Part shown: positions 36,013 through 44,923 of the stretch, in pieces
Numbering within the stretch: the stretch's first letter is position 1
How the letters are laid out: each line of letters opens with the position of its first letter
Assembly: GCA_965115885.1 (NCBI GenBank)
Contig: OZ220479.1
Location: 744,001-808,000 of the forward strand
Source: BD2-11 sp965115885
GTDB lineage: Bacteria; Gemmatimonadota; Gemmatimonadetes; Longimicrobiales; Gaopeijiaceae
Direction: 5' to 3'
DNA: 64,000 nt
Notes under the pieces: generated by a model
The model's database searches: none
What the model was told of the DNA's origin: nothing
Seen by the model: the letters and a program-made list of their open reading frames with translations, nothing else
Position numbers and translations under genes: made by a program

Positions 36013-36196
36013 CCTCCCCTGCGAAGCCCACTCCGTTCGGGCTCGTCACCGCACTGGGAAAGACTGAAAAAGAGGCCGGAGCTCGGGGCGGCGGGCGTTG
36101 TGGGCGCGGCGGGCTGCGCCTAGAGTTCGCCTCCTGTTCCCCGGGACGCGGGACCCTCCGGGGCACGACGCTTCGCAACGGTGGAGGATCCGTCCG

Positions 36197-37306
36197 ATGA
36201 CGACTCCAAAAGACCCGCACGTCGAGTTCGAGAACATCGCCAAGAGCTACGACGGTCGGGTCATGGCGGTCCGTGGATTGAATCTGGCCGTGCGCCGGGG
36301 CGAGTTCCTGAGCCTTCTGGGCCCGTCCGGATCCGGGAAGACGACCTGTCTGATGATGCTCGCCGGGTTCGAGACCCCGACCTCGGGATCCATCCGCATC
36401 GGCGGACGCTCCGTGCACGCCCTGCCGCCCCGCAGGCGGGGCATCGGCATGGTGTTTCAGGACTACGCCCTCTTCCCGCACATGAGCGTCGAGGACAATC
36501 TCGCCTTCCCGCTGGACGTGCGCGGCACGGGCCGCGGCCGACGGCGGAAGCTGGTCGATCGGGCGCTCCGGCTGGTCCGACTGGAAGGTTTCGGCACCCG
36601 TCGGCCGGGGCAACTCTCGGGCGGGCAGCAACAGCGGGTGGCGATCGCGCGCGCGCTGGTCTTCGAGCCCGAACTCGTGCTCATGGACGAGCCCTTGGGC
36701 GCTCTCGACCGCCACCTGCGCGAGGAGTTGCAATACGAAATCCGACGCATCCACCGGACTCTCGGGGTGACCGTGGTCTACGTGACCCACGACCAGCAGG
36801 AGGCCATGGTCATGTCGGACCGCATCGCGGTGCTGCGGGACGGCGGGGTGGAGCAGGTGGCTCCGCCGGAGGCGCTCTACGAGGAACCGGAGCGATCCTT
36901 CGTGGCCCGCTTCATCGGCGAGAACAACCGTCTTCACGGGCGGGTCGCCGCGTCGCGCGGGGATCTCTGCGAGGTGAAGGTGGGCGACCGGACGGTGGTC
37001 GGGCTACGCGTGGTGGAGTGCGAGCCCGGAGATCCGGTGACCCTGTCGGTCCGTCCCGAACGGGTGGCGATCCGTCCCGAGGAGGGCCTTTACACGAACG
37101 AATTCGGCGCCCACGTCCGGGACATCGCCTTCGTGGGCGACCACCTGCGCATCCGCATGGAGGTGTGCGGGCGCACCGACTTCGTCGCCAAGATCTCCAA
37201 CGTCGCGGGACAGGGAGCCGTGCTGGCGGGCGACCGGATCCGCGTGGGTTGGACGCCCACCGACTGCCGGGTGTTGGACCACGGAGGCGGAGAGGGCGCG
37301 ACATGA
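36197..37306 (+). CDS. potA: Spermidine/putrescine-type ABC importer, ATP-binding protein
   Basis: A 369-residue ATPase driving polyamine-type import. Walker A is GPSGSGKTT at about residue 42, signature LSGGQQQRVAIARAL, Walker B LVLMDEPLGALD and H-loop YVTHDQQEA. The C-terminal TOBE-like domain (SVRPERVAIRPEEG) is typical of the PotA/MalK group. It starts at ATG 36197 with GGAGGA upstream, 185 bp after the IS110 remnant. Its stop overlaps the start of the binding-protein gene. Four coupled genes form a complete importer. Substrate specificity is inferred from the paralogue group. Confidence 0.9.
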   Translation: MTTPKDPHVEFENIAKSYDGRVMAVRGLNLAVRRGEFLSLLGPSGSGKTTCLMMLAGFETPTSGSIRIGGRSVHALPPRRRGIGMVFQDYALFPHMSVEDNLAFPLDVRGTGRGRRRKLVDRALRLVRLEGFGTRRPGQLSGGQQQRVAIARALVFEPELVLMDEPLGALDRHLREELQYEIRRIHRTLGVTVVYVTHDQQEAMVMSDRIAVLRDGGVEQVAPPEALYEEPERSFVARFIGENNRLHGRVAASRGDLCEVKVGDRTVVGLRVVECEPGDPVTLSVRPERVAIRPEEGLYTNEFGAHVRDIAFVGDHLRIRMEVCGRTDFVAKISNVAGQGAVLAGDRIRVGWTPTDCRVLDHGGGEGAT

Positions 37307-38385
37307 GCCGTCGGCTGGTGTCCGCCGCGCTCGCGGCGCTGGGCGTCTCCGGTTGCGGAGGCGAGCCCGGGGACGCCCTGACCGTGACTTCCTGGGGGGG
37401 CGCCTACACGCGCGCCTGCAGGCTGGCGTACTACGAGCCGTTTTCCACGGAAACGGGCATCGCCGTCCGGGATGCGCTCTACAACGGAGGCCTCGCGGAG
37501 ATCCGCGCGCAGGTCGACGTGGGCAGGGTCCACTGGGACGTCGTCTCGATGGAGGTGGCCGACGCCGTGCGCGGTTGCGAGGAAGGGTTGCTCGAGCCGC
37601 TCGATCCGGCGATGTGGCCGCCGGGGGCGGACGGCACGCCGGCGGAGGAGGACTTCCTGCCCGGCACGCTGACCGAGTGCGGCGTGGGTGCCGAATTCTA
37701 CGCAACCGTCATCGCCTACAACCGCGAGAATGTCCGCGGCCCCGCGCCCGCCTCGGTCGTCGACTTCTTCGACCTGGAAGCGTTCCCGGGGCGCCGCGGT
37801 ATGCGTCGCAAACCATTGGGGAACATGGAGTTCGCCCTAATGGCCGATGGGGTGCCTCCGGAGGATGTGTACGCGTTGCTGGACACCCCCGAGGGGGTCG
37901 AGCGCGCGTTCCGCAAGCTGGACGCCATCAAGGAACACATCGTCTGGTGGGAGGCGGGCGCCCAGCCGCCGCAGTTGCTCGCCGACGGCGAGGTGACCAT
38001 GACCACGGCCTACAACGGACGGATCTTCAACGCCCAAGTGCTCGAGAATCAGCCGTTCGGGATCGTTTGGGACGGCCAGATCCTCGACTTCGGGCAGCTC
38101 GCGGTGGTTGCGGGGACCCCGAATCTGGAGGCCGCCGTCGACTTTCTGGCCTTCGCGACCTCGTCGGAATCCCTGGCCGCGGTCGCAAGCCACATCTCCT
38201 ACAGCCCGACGCGCAACTCGGGGCTGGCGCTGGTGGGGACGCACGCCGAGGCCGGCGTGGACATGCTGCCGCACATGCCGACCTACCCGGAGAACCTGGA
38301 GCGGGCGCTGCGCATGGACGGGACGTGGTGGGTGGACCACGCCGACGAGATGAACGAGCGCTTCAGCGCGTGGCTGGCTCGATGA
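37303..38385 (+). CDS. potD: PotD-like substrate-binding lipoprotein
   Basis: A 360-residue periplasmic-binding protein anchored as a lipoprotein (lipobox GVSGC near residue 18). LTVTSWGGAYTRACRLAYYE and the conserved WDVVSMEVAD and FGIVWDGQILDFGQLAV place it in the family of spermidine/putrescine binding proteins. The start overlaps the ATPase stop (ATGA), and its own stop overlaps the first permease gene. Polyamine, opine or related amino compounds are possible ligands; an acidic polyamine pocket was not mapped. Confidence 0.88.
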   Translation: MSRRLVSAALAALGVSGCGGEPGDALTVTSWGGAYTRACRLAYYEPFSTETGIAVRDALYNGGLAEIRAQVDVGRVHWDVVSMEVADAVRGCEEGLLEPLDPAMWPPGADGTPAEEDFLPGTLTECGVGAEFYATVIAYNRENVRGPAPASVVDFFDLEAFPGRRGMRRKPLGNMEFALMADGVPPEDVYALLDTPEGVERAFRKLDAIKEHIVWWEAGAQPPQLLADGEVTMTTAYNGRIFNAQVLENQPFGIVWDGQILDFGQLAVVAGTPNLEAAVDFLAFATSSESLAAVASHISYSPTRNSGLALVGTHAEAGVDMLPHMPTYPENLERALRMDGTWWVDHADEMNERFSAWLAR

Positions 38386-39578
38386 GGAATCGGGACTGGC
38401 GACCGCGCCTGCGGGCCGGAGGGCTTGCGTTGCCGCTCGTCGCCTTCGTCGGCGCCACTTTCGTTGCGCCTCTCGCGACGATGCTCTCCCGGAGCTTCCA
38501 TGACGCGGTGGTGGCCGACGCGTTGCCGGAGACGCTCGCGTCGCTCGATGGTTGGGACGGGGAAGGGGTGCCCGAGGAGGAAGTGTTCGCGGCCGCGGCG
38601 CGCGAGCTGACGCGCGCCGCGGAGGAACGGGAGATCGGGCGGGTGGCCGGCCGCGTCAACCGCGTCCGGAGCGGATTGCGGAGCGTCGTCGCGCTGACCG
38701 GACGTCGGCTGCCGTCGACGCCCCCGGGATCGTGGCGCGAGGCCCTGACCGACATCGATCCGGCTTGGGCGGATGCCGGTACTTGGCACGCGGTGCGCGC
38801 CGCCGGAGAGCGCTTCACCGCCCGTCACTACCTGGCCGCCCTCGACCTGCGACGGCTCGACGACGGTTCCGTCGTCCGCCAGGACGAGGACCGCCGCATC
38901 TATCTGCGCCTCTTCGCGCGCACCTTCGTGGTGAGCTTCGCGATCACCGGGCTATGCCTCCTGCTGGGCTACCCGTTGGCGCACTTCATCGCCCATGCGC
39001 CGCCGCGCCGCGCCGGCCTCCTGCTGGCGCTGGTGCTGGTCCCGTTCTGGACGTCGCTCCTCGTTCGCACCACATCGTGGATCGTGCTGCTGCAGGGCCA
39101 GGGCGTGATCAACGACATTCTGGTCGCGCTGAAGCTGGTTCCGGACGACGGGCGGCTGGCGCTCGTCTACAACATGACCGGCACCTTCGTGGCCATGACC
39201 CACGTGTTGCTGCCCTTCATGGTTCTGCCGCTCTACTCCGTGATGCGCGGCATTCCCCGGTCGCACACGGACGCGGCGGCCTCCTTGGGAGCCGGTCCGG
39301 TCCAGGGCTTCCTGCGCGTCTACTGGCCGCAGACGCTCCCCGGGGTCGGCGCCGGATCCCTTCTGGTGTTCATTCTGGCCATCGGCTACTACATCACCCC
39401 CGCACTCGTCGGGGGCAGCACCGGCCAGCTGATCGCCAACATGATCGCCTACCACATGCAGACGTCGCTCAACTGGAGCATGGCGGCGGCGCTGGGGGGG
39501 ATCGTCCTAGCGTGCGTGGTCGGCCTCTACCTGCTGTACGAGCGGGTGGCGGGGACCGAACCCGTGGGCGTCCGATAG
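38382..39578 (+). CDS. potB: PotB-like ABC permease with a large periplasmic insertion
   Basis: A 398-residue inner-membrane permease. The first helix (LPLVAFVGATFVAPLATMLS) is followed by about 120 residues of hydrophilic sequence before the second helix (VVSFAITGLCLLLGYPLAHF). Classical PotB is nearer 280 residues, so this insertion is a variant feature. The EAA-type loop DAAASLGAGPVQGFLRVYWP is present near residue 305 and contacts the ATPase. The next gene starts at GTG within the stop (TAGTG). Confidence 0.88.
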   Translation: MRNRDWRPRLRAGGLALPLVAFVGATFVAPLATMLSRSFHDAVVADALPETLASLDGWDGEGVPEEEVFAAAARELTRAAEEREIGRVAGRVNRVRSGLRSVVALTGRRLPSTPPGSWREALTDIDPAWADAGTWHAVRAAGERFTARHYLAALDLRRLDDGSVVRQDEDRRIYLRLFARTFVVSFAITGLCLLLGYPLAHFIAHAPPRRAGLLLALVLVPFWTSLLVRTTSWIVLLQGQGVINDILVALKLVPDDGRLALVYNMTGTFVAMTHVLLPFMVLPLYSVMRGIPRSHTDAAASLGAGPVQGFLRVYWPQTLPGVGAGSLLVFILAIGYYITPALVGGSTGQLIANMIAYHMQTSLNWSMAAALGGIVLACVVGLYLLYERVAGTEPVGVR

Positions 39579-40405
39579 TGCGGGCGCTGAGCCGAGGGGA
39601 GCGTGTCGGCCGCACCCTCCACGCTGCCTTCTGTGCCGCGATGGCGTTTTTCCTGGTGGCGCCGATCCTCGTGATCGTGCCGCTGAGCTTCAACGCCGAG
39701 CCCTACTTCACCTTCACCGAGGGCATGCTGCGGCTCGACCCGGACGCTTGGTCGCTGCGCTGGTACCGTGAAATCGCCACCAGCGCGGCGTGGCGTGGCG
39801 CGCTCGCCAACAGCTTGGCGATCGGCGGCGCGGCCACGGCCCTGGCCACGGCGCTCGGCACGCTGGCCGCCCTCGGGCTCTCGAGCCCCCACATGCCCGC
39901 CCGGCGTTTTCTGATGGGCTTCCTCGTCTCGCCGCTGGTGACCCCGGTGATCATCTCGGCCGCAGGGATGTTCTTCTTCTACTCCCGGCTGGGGTTGAGC
40001 CAGACCCACCTCGGCCTGATCCTGGCGCACGCGGCACTGGGGACGCCGTTCGTGGTGATCACGGTGACGGCCACCCTGACCGCCTACAACGACACTCTGA
40101 ACCGCGCCGCCGCTTCGCTCGGAGCGGGGCCGCTGACCACGTTCCTGCGGGTCCAGTTGCCGCTGATCGCGCCGGGGGTGCTCTCGGGGGCGCTCTTCGC
40201 CTTCGCCGCCTCGTTCGACGAGGTGGTGGTCGTGCTCTTTCTGGGCGGGGTGGAGCAGAACACCGTCCCGCGCCAGATGTGGGCGGGCATTCGCGAGGAG
40301 ACCAGCCCCGCCATCCTGGCGGTTGCGACCTTCCTGATCGCGTTCGCCGCGGCGCTTCTGCTCGTGGTGGGGTGGCTGCGGCGGCGGGGACTCGACGGCA
40401 GGTAG
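39578..40405 (+). CDS. potC: PotC-like ABC permease
   Basis: A 275-residue permease with six helices. LSFNAEPYFTF and the EAA loop NRAAASLGAGPLTTFLRVQL (about residues 170-190) are typical of PotC. It begins at GTG 39578, overlapping the potB stop by one base. It is the last gene of the importer operon. A weak hairpin-plus-T-run lies 515 bp downstream, so the transcript may be long. Confidence 0.9.
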   Translation: MRALSRGERVGRTLHAAFCAAMAFFLVAPILVIVPLSFNAEPYFTFTEGMLRLDPDAWSLRWYREIATSAAWRGALANSLAIGGAATALATALGTLAALGLSSPHMPARRFLMGFLVSPLVTPVIISAAGMFFFYSRLGLSQTHLGLILAHAALGTPFVVITVTATLTAYNDTLNRAAASLGAGPLTTFLRVQLPLIAPGVLSGALFAFAASFDEVVVVLFLGGVEQNTVPRQMWAGIREETSPAILAVATFLIAFAAALLLVVGWLRRRGLDGR

Positions 40406-40920
40406 ACCCGCTCCCTGTCGGAGGCTTTTCCTCGAGTCCCGGGATTCGTCGGAACGGAAGGGCTGCCCAGAGTAGGGAGGCCGGAAATCGCGCGCGCGTA
40501 CGCCGATTCCCTCGCCGCCGCGCCGACTCGCCGGGATCCGGCCATTGGAGGGAGCCGTCTCGGGCGATCGGAGCCCGGGAAGGCGGTTACCCCGCCGAAG
40601 GCGAGTCGTCGAGTTCGCCTGCCGAGGGGCGGACGCCTTCGCCGTCCACCCGCAGGGGCATGGCCGCCGAATCGACCGGCGCCATGAGATTTCGGGGTCG
40701 CGACTCCGGGTGCCGGGCGCGCCTCGCGAATCCCGACCTTATGGCAGGCGTCGGTACGCGTCCCTCGATCGCGAGCTGCGGAACGGGTTTTCCGGGATCC
40801 GTTCCGTCCTCGGCTCGCGGATGCCGGACATGATCGGGAGCGGACACCCGCGAGGAGGCTGCGGGGGACGGCGGGCCCGTCTCCCCCCGGCCCCGTCGGG
40901 GACGCGGGAAGAGGATCGGG
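40406..40920. other. Non-coding stretch downstream of the ABC importer
   Basis: About 515 bp with no supported gene on either strand. Open frames here lack ribosome binding sites and conserved-looking sequence. No tRNA, repeat or other feature was seen apart from the small hairpin at its end. Confidence 0.5.
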
Positions 40921-40936
40921 ACCGGATGCCGGTTTT
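40921..40936 (+). terminator. Possible weak intrinsic terminator
   Basis: ACCGG (40921-40925), a 3-nt loop and CCGGT (40929-40933) are followed by a run of four T on the + strand. It lies at the convergent end of the importer and peroxiredoxin genes and overlaps the latter's stop codon. The stem is short, so efficiency is doubtful. Confidence 0.3.
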
Positions 40937-41501
40937 ACGGTTCGGGCGTGGCGGCGTCGACCATCTCCGCTAGTTCCTCGTAGGCGGTCGGGTCCACCTG
41001 GGCGAACTGCGGGATCACCCCGGCGATGCGCCCGTCCGGTCCGACCACGATGACCGAGCGGCTGTCGACCATGTCGTTGTCGCGCTTGCCGCCGCCGAAC
41101 GCCTCGTAGGTGGCGCCGCCGGTGCCGGCGTCGCTGACGAACAGGAAGGGGAAGTCCTCGTCTTTGAGCCAGGAGCCCAAGTCCTCCGGGCTGTCGTTGG
41201 AGATTCCGACGACGACGACGTTGCGGCCTTCGTTGAACAAGCTTGCGTACTGATCACGGTACGCTGTCATCTGCACCGTTCACCCGCGTGTTCGGACGCG
41301 GAAGAAGAAGGCGAGAACGACCGTTTCTCCCCGGTAGTCGCTGAGGCGAACCGGATCCTTCAGCACGCCGAAGCGGGTGGCGCCGGGCAGTTCGAAGTCG
41401 GGAGCCATCTCTCCCGCTTCGAGGAGCTGGGCGTCCGCCTCCGCGGAGGGGGCGAAACCGAGCGCCCCTGCCAGCAGGAGTAGGGTGGCGAACCTGCGCA
41501 T
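40935..41501 (-). CDS. Exported peroxiredoxin (AhpC/TSA family) with TGA at the catalytic position, probable selenoprotein
   Basis: Reading through one in-frame TGA (41282-41280) gives a 188-residue AhpC/TSA-type peroxidase. A signal peptide (residues 1-24) precedes APDFELPG, VVLAFFFRVRTRG, then TGA as codon 74, then TVQMTAYRDQY. That codon is where the family has its peroxidatic Cys (TxxC followed by Thr). No other Cys occurs, so it would be a one-residue peroxidase with selenocysteine. Downstream sequence (VVVVGISNDSPEDLGSWLK, SRSVIVVGPDGRI) is well conserved and unbroken. The start ATG 41501 has a perfect AAGGAGG site. A hairpin begins 16 nt after the TGA. A simple TGC-to-TGA nonsense mutation is the alternative. 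The reducing partner and the selenocysteine machinery are not in this window. Confidence 0.8.
41245..41264 (-). promoter_or_regulatory. SECIS-like hairpin downstream of the in-frame TGA
   Basis: On the - strand GCGTAC-CGTGATCA-GTACGC forms a perfect 6-bp stem with an 8-nt G-containing loop. It starts 16 nt after the TGA, and the loop is about 22 nt from it. Bacterial selenocysteine insertion elements lie at this distance inside the coding region. Sequence consensus is loose in bacteria, so distance and stem are the main support. Confidence 0.55.
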
Positions 41502-41975
41502 GGTCCGATCCTCCTTGGAATCGAGTCGGTGGGTTGGAAGCCGGTCCGCGATATCGCTCGCGTCCGCAACGGACAAGATGCGCTACCGATGCCGACTGCG
41601 ACAGGGCGGGGTGGCCGCGGGTCGGTCGGCGCGCTCGGCCGCGGTCCGCGTTGGCGCGACTTCGGATCTCGGCAGGGCGGGAACCCTGCGAGCCGATTTC
41701 GCGTGTGCCGTGGAAAGGCGGGACGCCTCGAGCGCGGCTTCGCGGCGACCCAAGTGCGCGATCATCGCGCCTCGCCCGTGACCAAGCCAGGAGATCACCC
41801 CAATTCGCCAGAACTTCGGTCTAGGAGCTTGCGCGGCGGAACCGAACGTCCGGCTTTCCGCGGAACCGCCCGACCTCGTCGCGCCTCTCCCGAGCCCGCC
41901 GAGCGGGCGTCGGCGCTGGCGGCGGCCGCGTGCCCTTTCCGCATCCGTCTCCGCGTGGGTAGGTTGCCGCTGGCG
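41502..41975. other. Intergenic region between peroxiredoxin and tRNA-Leu
   Basis: A 474-bp divergent spacer. It should hold promoters for the peroxiredoxin gene and the tRNA, but no convincing boxes were found. Open frames here look like chance high-GC translations. Confidence 0.5.
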
Positions 41976-42057
41976 GCCGGGATGGCGGAACGGTAGACGC
42001 AGGGGACTTAAAATCCTCCGGGCTCGGCCCGTGTGGGTTCGAATCCCACTCCCGGCA
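41976..42057 (+). tRNA. tRNA-Leu (anticodon TAA)
   Basis: The acceptor stem GCCGGGA (41976-41982) pairs with TCCCGGC (42050-42056), followed by discriminator A. The anticodon stem GGGGA/TCCTC closes the loop CTTAAAA, anticodon TAA at 42009-42011, reading UUA/UUG leucine codons. A variable arm and the T-arm GTGGG-TTCGAAT-CCCAC follow. CCA is not encoded. Confidence 0.93.
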
Positions 42058-42189
42058 TTGTCGCGGATTGGGCGGCGCCCCGGACCTCGCGTGAAAAACG
42101 CGTCCCGAGGCGTTACCATGCCCGTTGCGAATGCGCACGACGCGGGGAAGCGAGCGCGCTTCCCGCGAACACGCCGACTAGGGGGGGCC

Positions 42190-43539
42190 ATGGCGACCGA
42201 TCATCAGTTCAGCCGAAGAAATTTCCTGAGAGGCGCAGGCGCTACCGCGGTCCTCGGTGCCGTGGGGGCCGGACCGGGCGGCATCGGCGGCGCCGCCGAA
42301 TTCCTGGCCTCGCCCGCCCGGACCGACTTCGACTTCGACGAGGTCTATGATCGCCGGGGCACCGACTGTACCAAGTGGGACCGCGCGATCGCGCAGTTCG
42401 GCGAGGGGATCGAGGTCGGCATGGGCATCGCCGACATGGACTTCCGCGCGGCCCCCTGCATCACCGAGGCGCTGGCGAAGCGCTGCGAGCACGAGAACTG
42501 GGGCTATCTGACCCGGCCCGATTCCTACGTCCGAGCCATCGCGGACTGGAACCACCGGCGCTACGGTCTCGAGGTGGATCCGTCCACCATCGAGCTCACA
42601 ACGGGCGTGCATCCCGGCTTGATCGCCGCGCTCCACGCCTTCTCGCCGCCGGGGTCGAGGGTGCTCATGAACACCCCCACCTACAACGGCTTCTACAGCG
42701 ATCTGACCTTCACCCGCACCGTCGCCGAGGACAGCGAGATGCACGTGACGGACGGACGCTACGAGATCGACTGGGACGACTTCGAGCGGCGCGCCACCCG
42801 GGTCAACGTCTTCCTCCTGTGCAACCCCCAGAACCCCACGGGTAACTGTTGGTCCGAGGAGGATCTGTTGCGCATGGGCGAGATCTGTCTCCGCAACCGG
42901 GTCGTCGTGCTCGCCGACGAGATCCACTGCGACTTCGTGACCTCGGGCAACGCCTACACGCCCTTCGCAAGCCTGCCCGACAAGGAGATCGTCGACAACA
43001 GCCTCACCTTCAAAGCGGCCAGCAAGACCTTCAGCCTCGCCGCCATGAAGGCCGCCTGGTACTTTTCCACCAACCCCAACCTGCTCGCGCGCGCCCGCTC
43101 CTACACCCGGGCCGACCTGAGCACGCTGGGCATGGAGGCCAACAAGGCCGCGCTCACCGACGGAGACGAGTGGCTCGACCAGCTGTTGCCCTACGTCGAC
43201 GGCAACCACGACTTGGCGCAGTCCCGCCTGAACGACATCCCCATGGTGAGCTACACCAAGGCCCAGGGCACCTACCTGGCTTGGCTGGACGTGAGCGGGC
43301 TGATGGACGGGGTCGGCGCCCGCGAGAGGGCCGAGGAGGAGAGCAGGACCTCGGACTCGGTCGTCACGCCCGAGCAGATCATGCAACGCTGGTTCGCCGA
43401 ACACGCTGGAATCTACCTGAACCCGGGGCATTCCTACGGCACCGGCGGGAGCGGTCGCATGCGCATGAACCTGGCCACCTCGCGCGTGCTGGTGCGCAAG
43501 GCTCTGGACAACATCGCCGAGGCGGTGGCGAAGGCATAG
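42190..43539 (+). CDS. Tat-exported PatB/MalY-like aminotransferase (fold type I PLP enzyme)
   Basis: A 449-residue PLP enzyme with a twin-arginine signal (SRRNFLRGAGATAVLGAVGA). The mature part matches the MalY/PatB branch of class I/II aminotransferases, most of which are cystathionine beta-lyases: TTGVHPGLIAAL, LLCNPQNPTGNCW, LADEIHCDF and SKTFSLAAMKAAW with the PLP lysine at Lys279. It starts at ATG 42190, 132 bp after tRNA-Leu. Export of a MalY-like enzyme is unusual. It would act on amino acids outside the cytoplasm, folded with its cofactor. The substrate is unknown. Confidence 0.85.
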   Translation: MATDHQFSRRNFLRGAGATAVLGAVGAGPGGIGGAAEFLASPARTDFDFDEVYDRRGTDCTKWDRAIAQFGEGIEVGMGIADMDFRAAPCITEALAKRCEHENWGYLTRPDSYVRAIADWNHRRYGLEVDPSTIELTTGVHPGLIAALHAFSPPGSRVLMNTPTYNGFYSDLTFTRTVAEDSEMHVTDGRYEIDWDDFERRATRVNVFLLCNPQNPTGNCWSEEDLLRMGEICLRNRVVVLADEIHCDFVTSGNAYTPFASLPDKEIVDNSLTFKAASKTFSLAAMKAAWYFSTNPNLLARARSYTRADLSTLGMEANKAALTDGDEWLDQLLPYVDGNHDLAQSRLNDIPMVSYTKAQGTYLAWLDVSGLMDGVGARERAEEESRTSDSVVTPEQIMQRWFAEHAGIYLNPGHSYGTGGSGRMRMNLATSRVLVRKALDNIAEAVAKA

Positions 43540-43612
43540 GAAGGCGGAGGCCTCGCGTCGGTCGGGCCGACCGTCCCGTCGAGTCCTCCGGGAGGTTGCC
43601 GGGCGCGCGGGA

Positions 43613-44923
43613 TCAGGCCGGGAGGCCGTGCCGGATCACTCGCTCCATGGCGTCACCGAAGCGGTCGAGCTCCTCGATGGTGGTGTACACGCTGGGCGTG
43701 ATGCGTGAGCCGGGGCACTCCTCGTGTCCGATGCCCACCGCGATGATACGGTGCTCGTTCCACAGGTGCCGGTTCAGGGCCGCGGGGTCGATGCCGTCGA
43801 TCTGCACGTTGGCGAGCCCGCAGGCGAGGCCCGGGGTGCGGCTGGTGTGCAACCGCACCCGGTCGTGCCGCAGGAGGCGGTCCGCCCAGTAGTCGCGCAG
43901 GTACGTCATGCGCGCGCCCTTGCGCGCGCCGCCGATCCCCTGGTGGAAGGTGAGCGCTTCCGCGACGGCCAGATAGTTCGCCGCGGGGTGGGTGCCGATC
44001 TCCTCGAACTTGCGGATGTCGTCGTCCATGCGCTCGGGGGCGGCGGTGAGCGGCCACACCTCCGGGATCCTCTCCCGGCGGACGTAGAGCAGTCCGGTTC
44101 CGTGAGGCGCGAACAGCCACTTGTGCAGCGAGGTGGCGTAGAAGTCCACGTCCAGCTCGCCCAGGTCGAAGTCGAAGTGGGCGAACGCGTGGGCTCCGTC
44201 CACCAGCACCGGGACGCCGTTCCGGCGGCCGAGGGCGGTGAGTTCCTTCACCGGCAGTATCTGGCCGGTGAGGTTGATCATGTGGCAACACAGGATCATG
44301 CGCGTGCGCGGGGTGATCCCTTCCTCGAAACGCCGCACGATCTCGGCGGGATCCTCGGCGGGAACCGGAATCCGGATCTGCTTCAGCACGATGCCGTCCC
44401 GCCGTTCCCGCTGCTGGAAGGTGGTGATCATGCGCCCGTAGTCCTGGGTCGTGGTCAGGACTTCGTCGCCCGGCTCCAGGTCGAAGCCGTGCTGCAGGAT
44501 CTGCAGGCCCTCGGAGGCGTTGCGGGTCAGGGCGATCTCCTCGGCGTCCACCCCCCACGCGCGCGCCAAGCGCGCGCGCACGGCCTCCCGCTGAGGCTCG
44601 AGGATCTGCCACATCGTGTAGGTGGGCGCCTCGTTGGAGTAGTCCAGGTGGCGCTTCATCGCCTCCTGCACCCAACGGGGCGCCGGACTCACCCCCCCGT
44701 TGTTCAGGTTGACGAGGCTCCGGTCCACTGTGAATGCCCGGGCCACCTCGGTCCAGAAGTCCTCGTCGCGCGCGATCCGGGCGGGCGTGCCGGGCCAGTC
44801 GCCCAGCTCGTCGACGATCACGCGCGCGCCCTCGGAGAAGCGGACGCGCGGAAGAGGGAGTCCGGCGGCGGCCGCGGCGGGCACGGCCATGGAGCCGAGA
44901 AACTGGCGGCGGCTGGGCGTCAT
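43613..44923 (-). CDS. Tat-exported class V aminotransferase (CefD/isopenicillin N epimerase-like)
   Basis: A 436-residue PLP enzyme with a twin-arginine signal (PSRRQFLGSMAVPAAAAAG). The fold is class V: NLNNGGVSPAPRWVQEAM, TRNASEGLQIL, VLVDGAHAFAHFDFDL and TSLHKWLFAPHGTG with the PLP lysine at Lys268. This group contains isopenicillin N epimerase-like and cysteine desulfurase-like enzymes; it lacks an evident catalytic Cys loop for desulfuration. It starts at ATG 44923 after TAGGAGAAA. It is convergent with the MalY-like gene, and both are exported, suggesting they act in the same compartment. Confidence 0.83.
   Translation of the reverse strand: MTPSRRQFLGSMAVPAAAAAGLPLPRVRFSEGARVIVDELGDWPGTPARIARDEDFWTEVARAFTVDRSLVNLNNGGVSPAPRWVQEAMKRHLDYSNEAPTYTMWQILEPQREAVRARLARAWGVDAEEIALTRNASEGLQILQHGFDLEPGDEVLTTTQDYGRMITTFQQRERRDGIVLKQIRIPVPAEDPAEIVRRFEEGITPRTRMILCCHMINLTGQILPVKELTALGRRNGVPVLVDGAHAFAHFDFDLGELDVDFYATSLHKWLFAPHGTGLLYVRRERIPEVWPLTAAPERMDDDIRKFEEIGTHPAANYLAVAEALTFHQGIGGARKGARMTYLRDYWADRLLRHDRVRLHTSRTPGLACGLANVQIDGIDPAALNRHLWNEHRIIAVGIGHEECPGSRITPSVYTTIEELDRFGDAMERVIRHGLPA

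Noticed and set aside
40406..40920. Small frames between the ABC importer and the peroxiredoxin
   Set aside because: No ribosome binding sites, no recognisable sequence, and composition like antisense of high-GC DNA.
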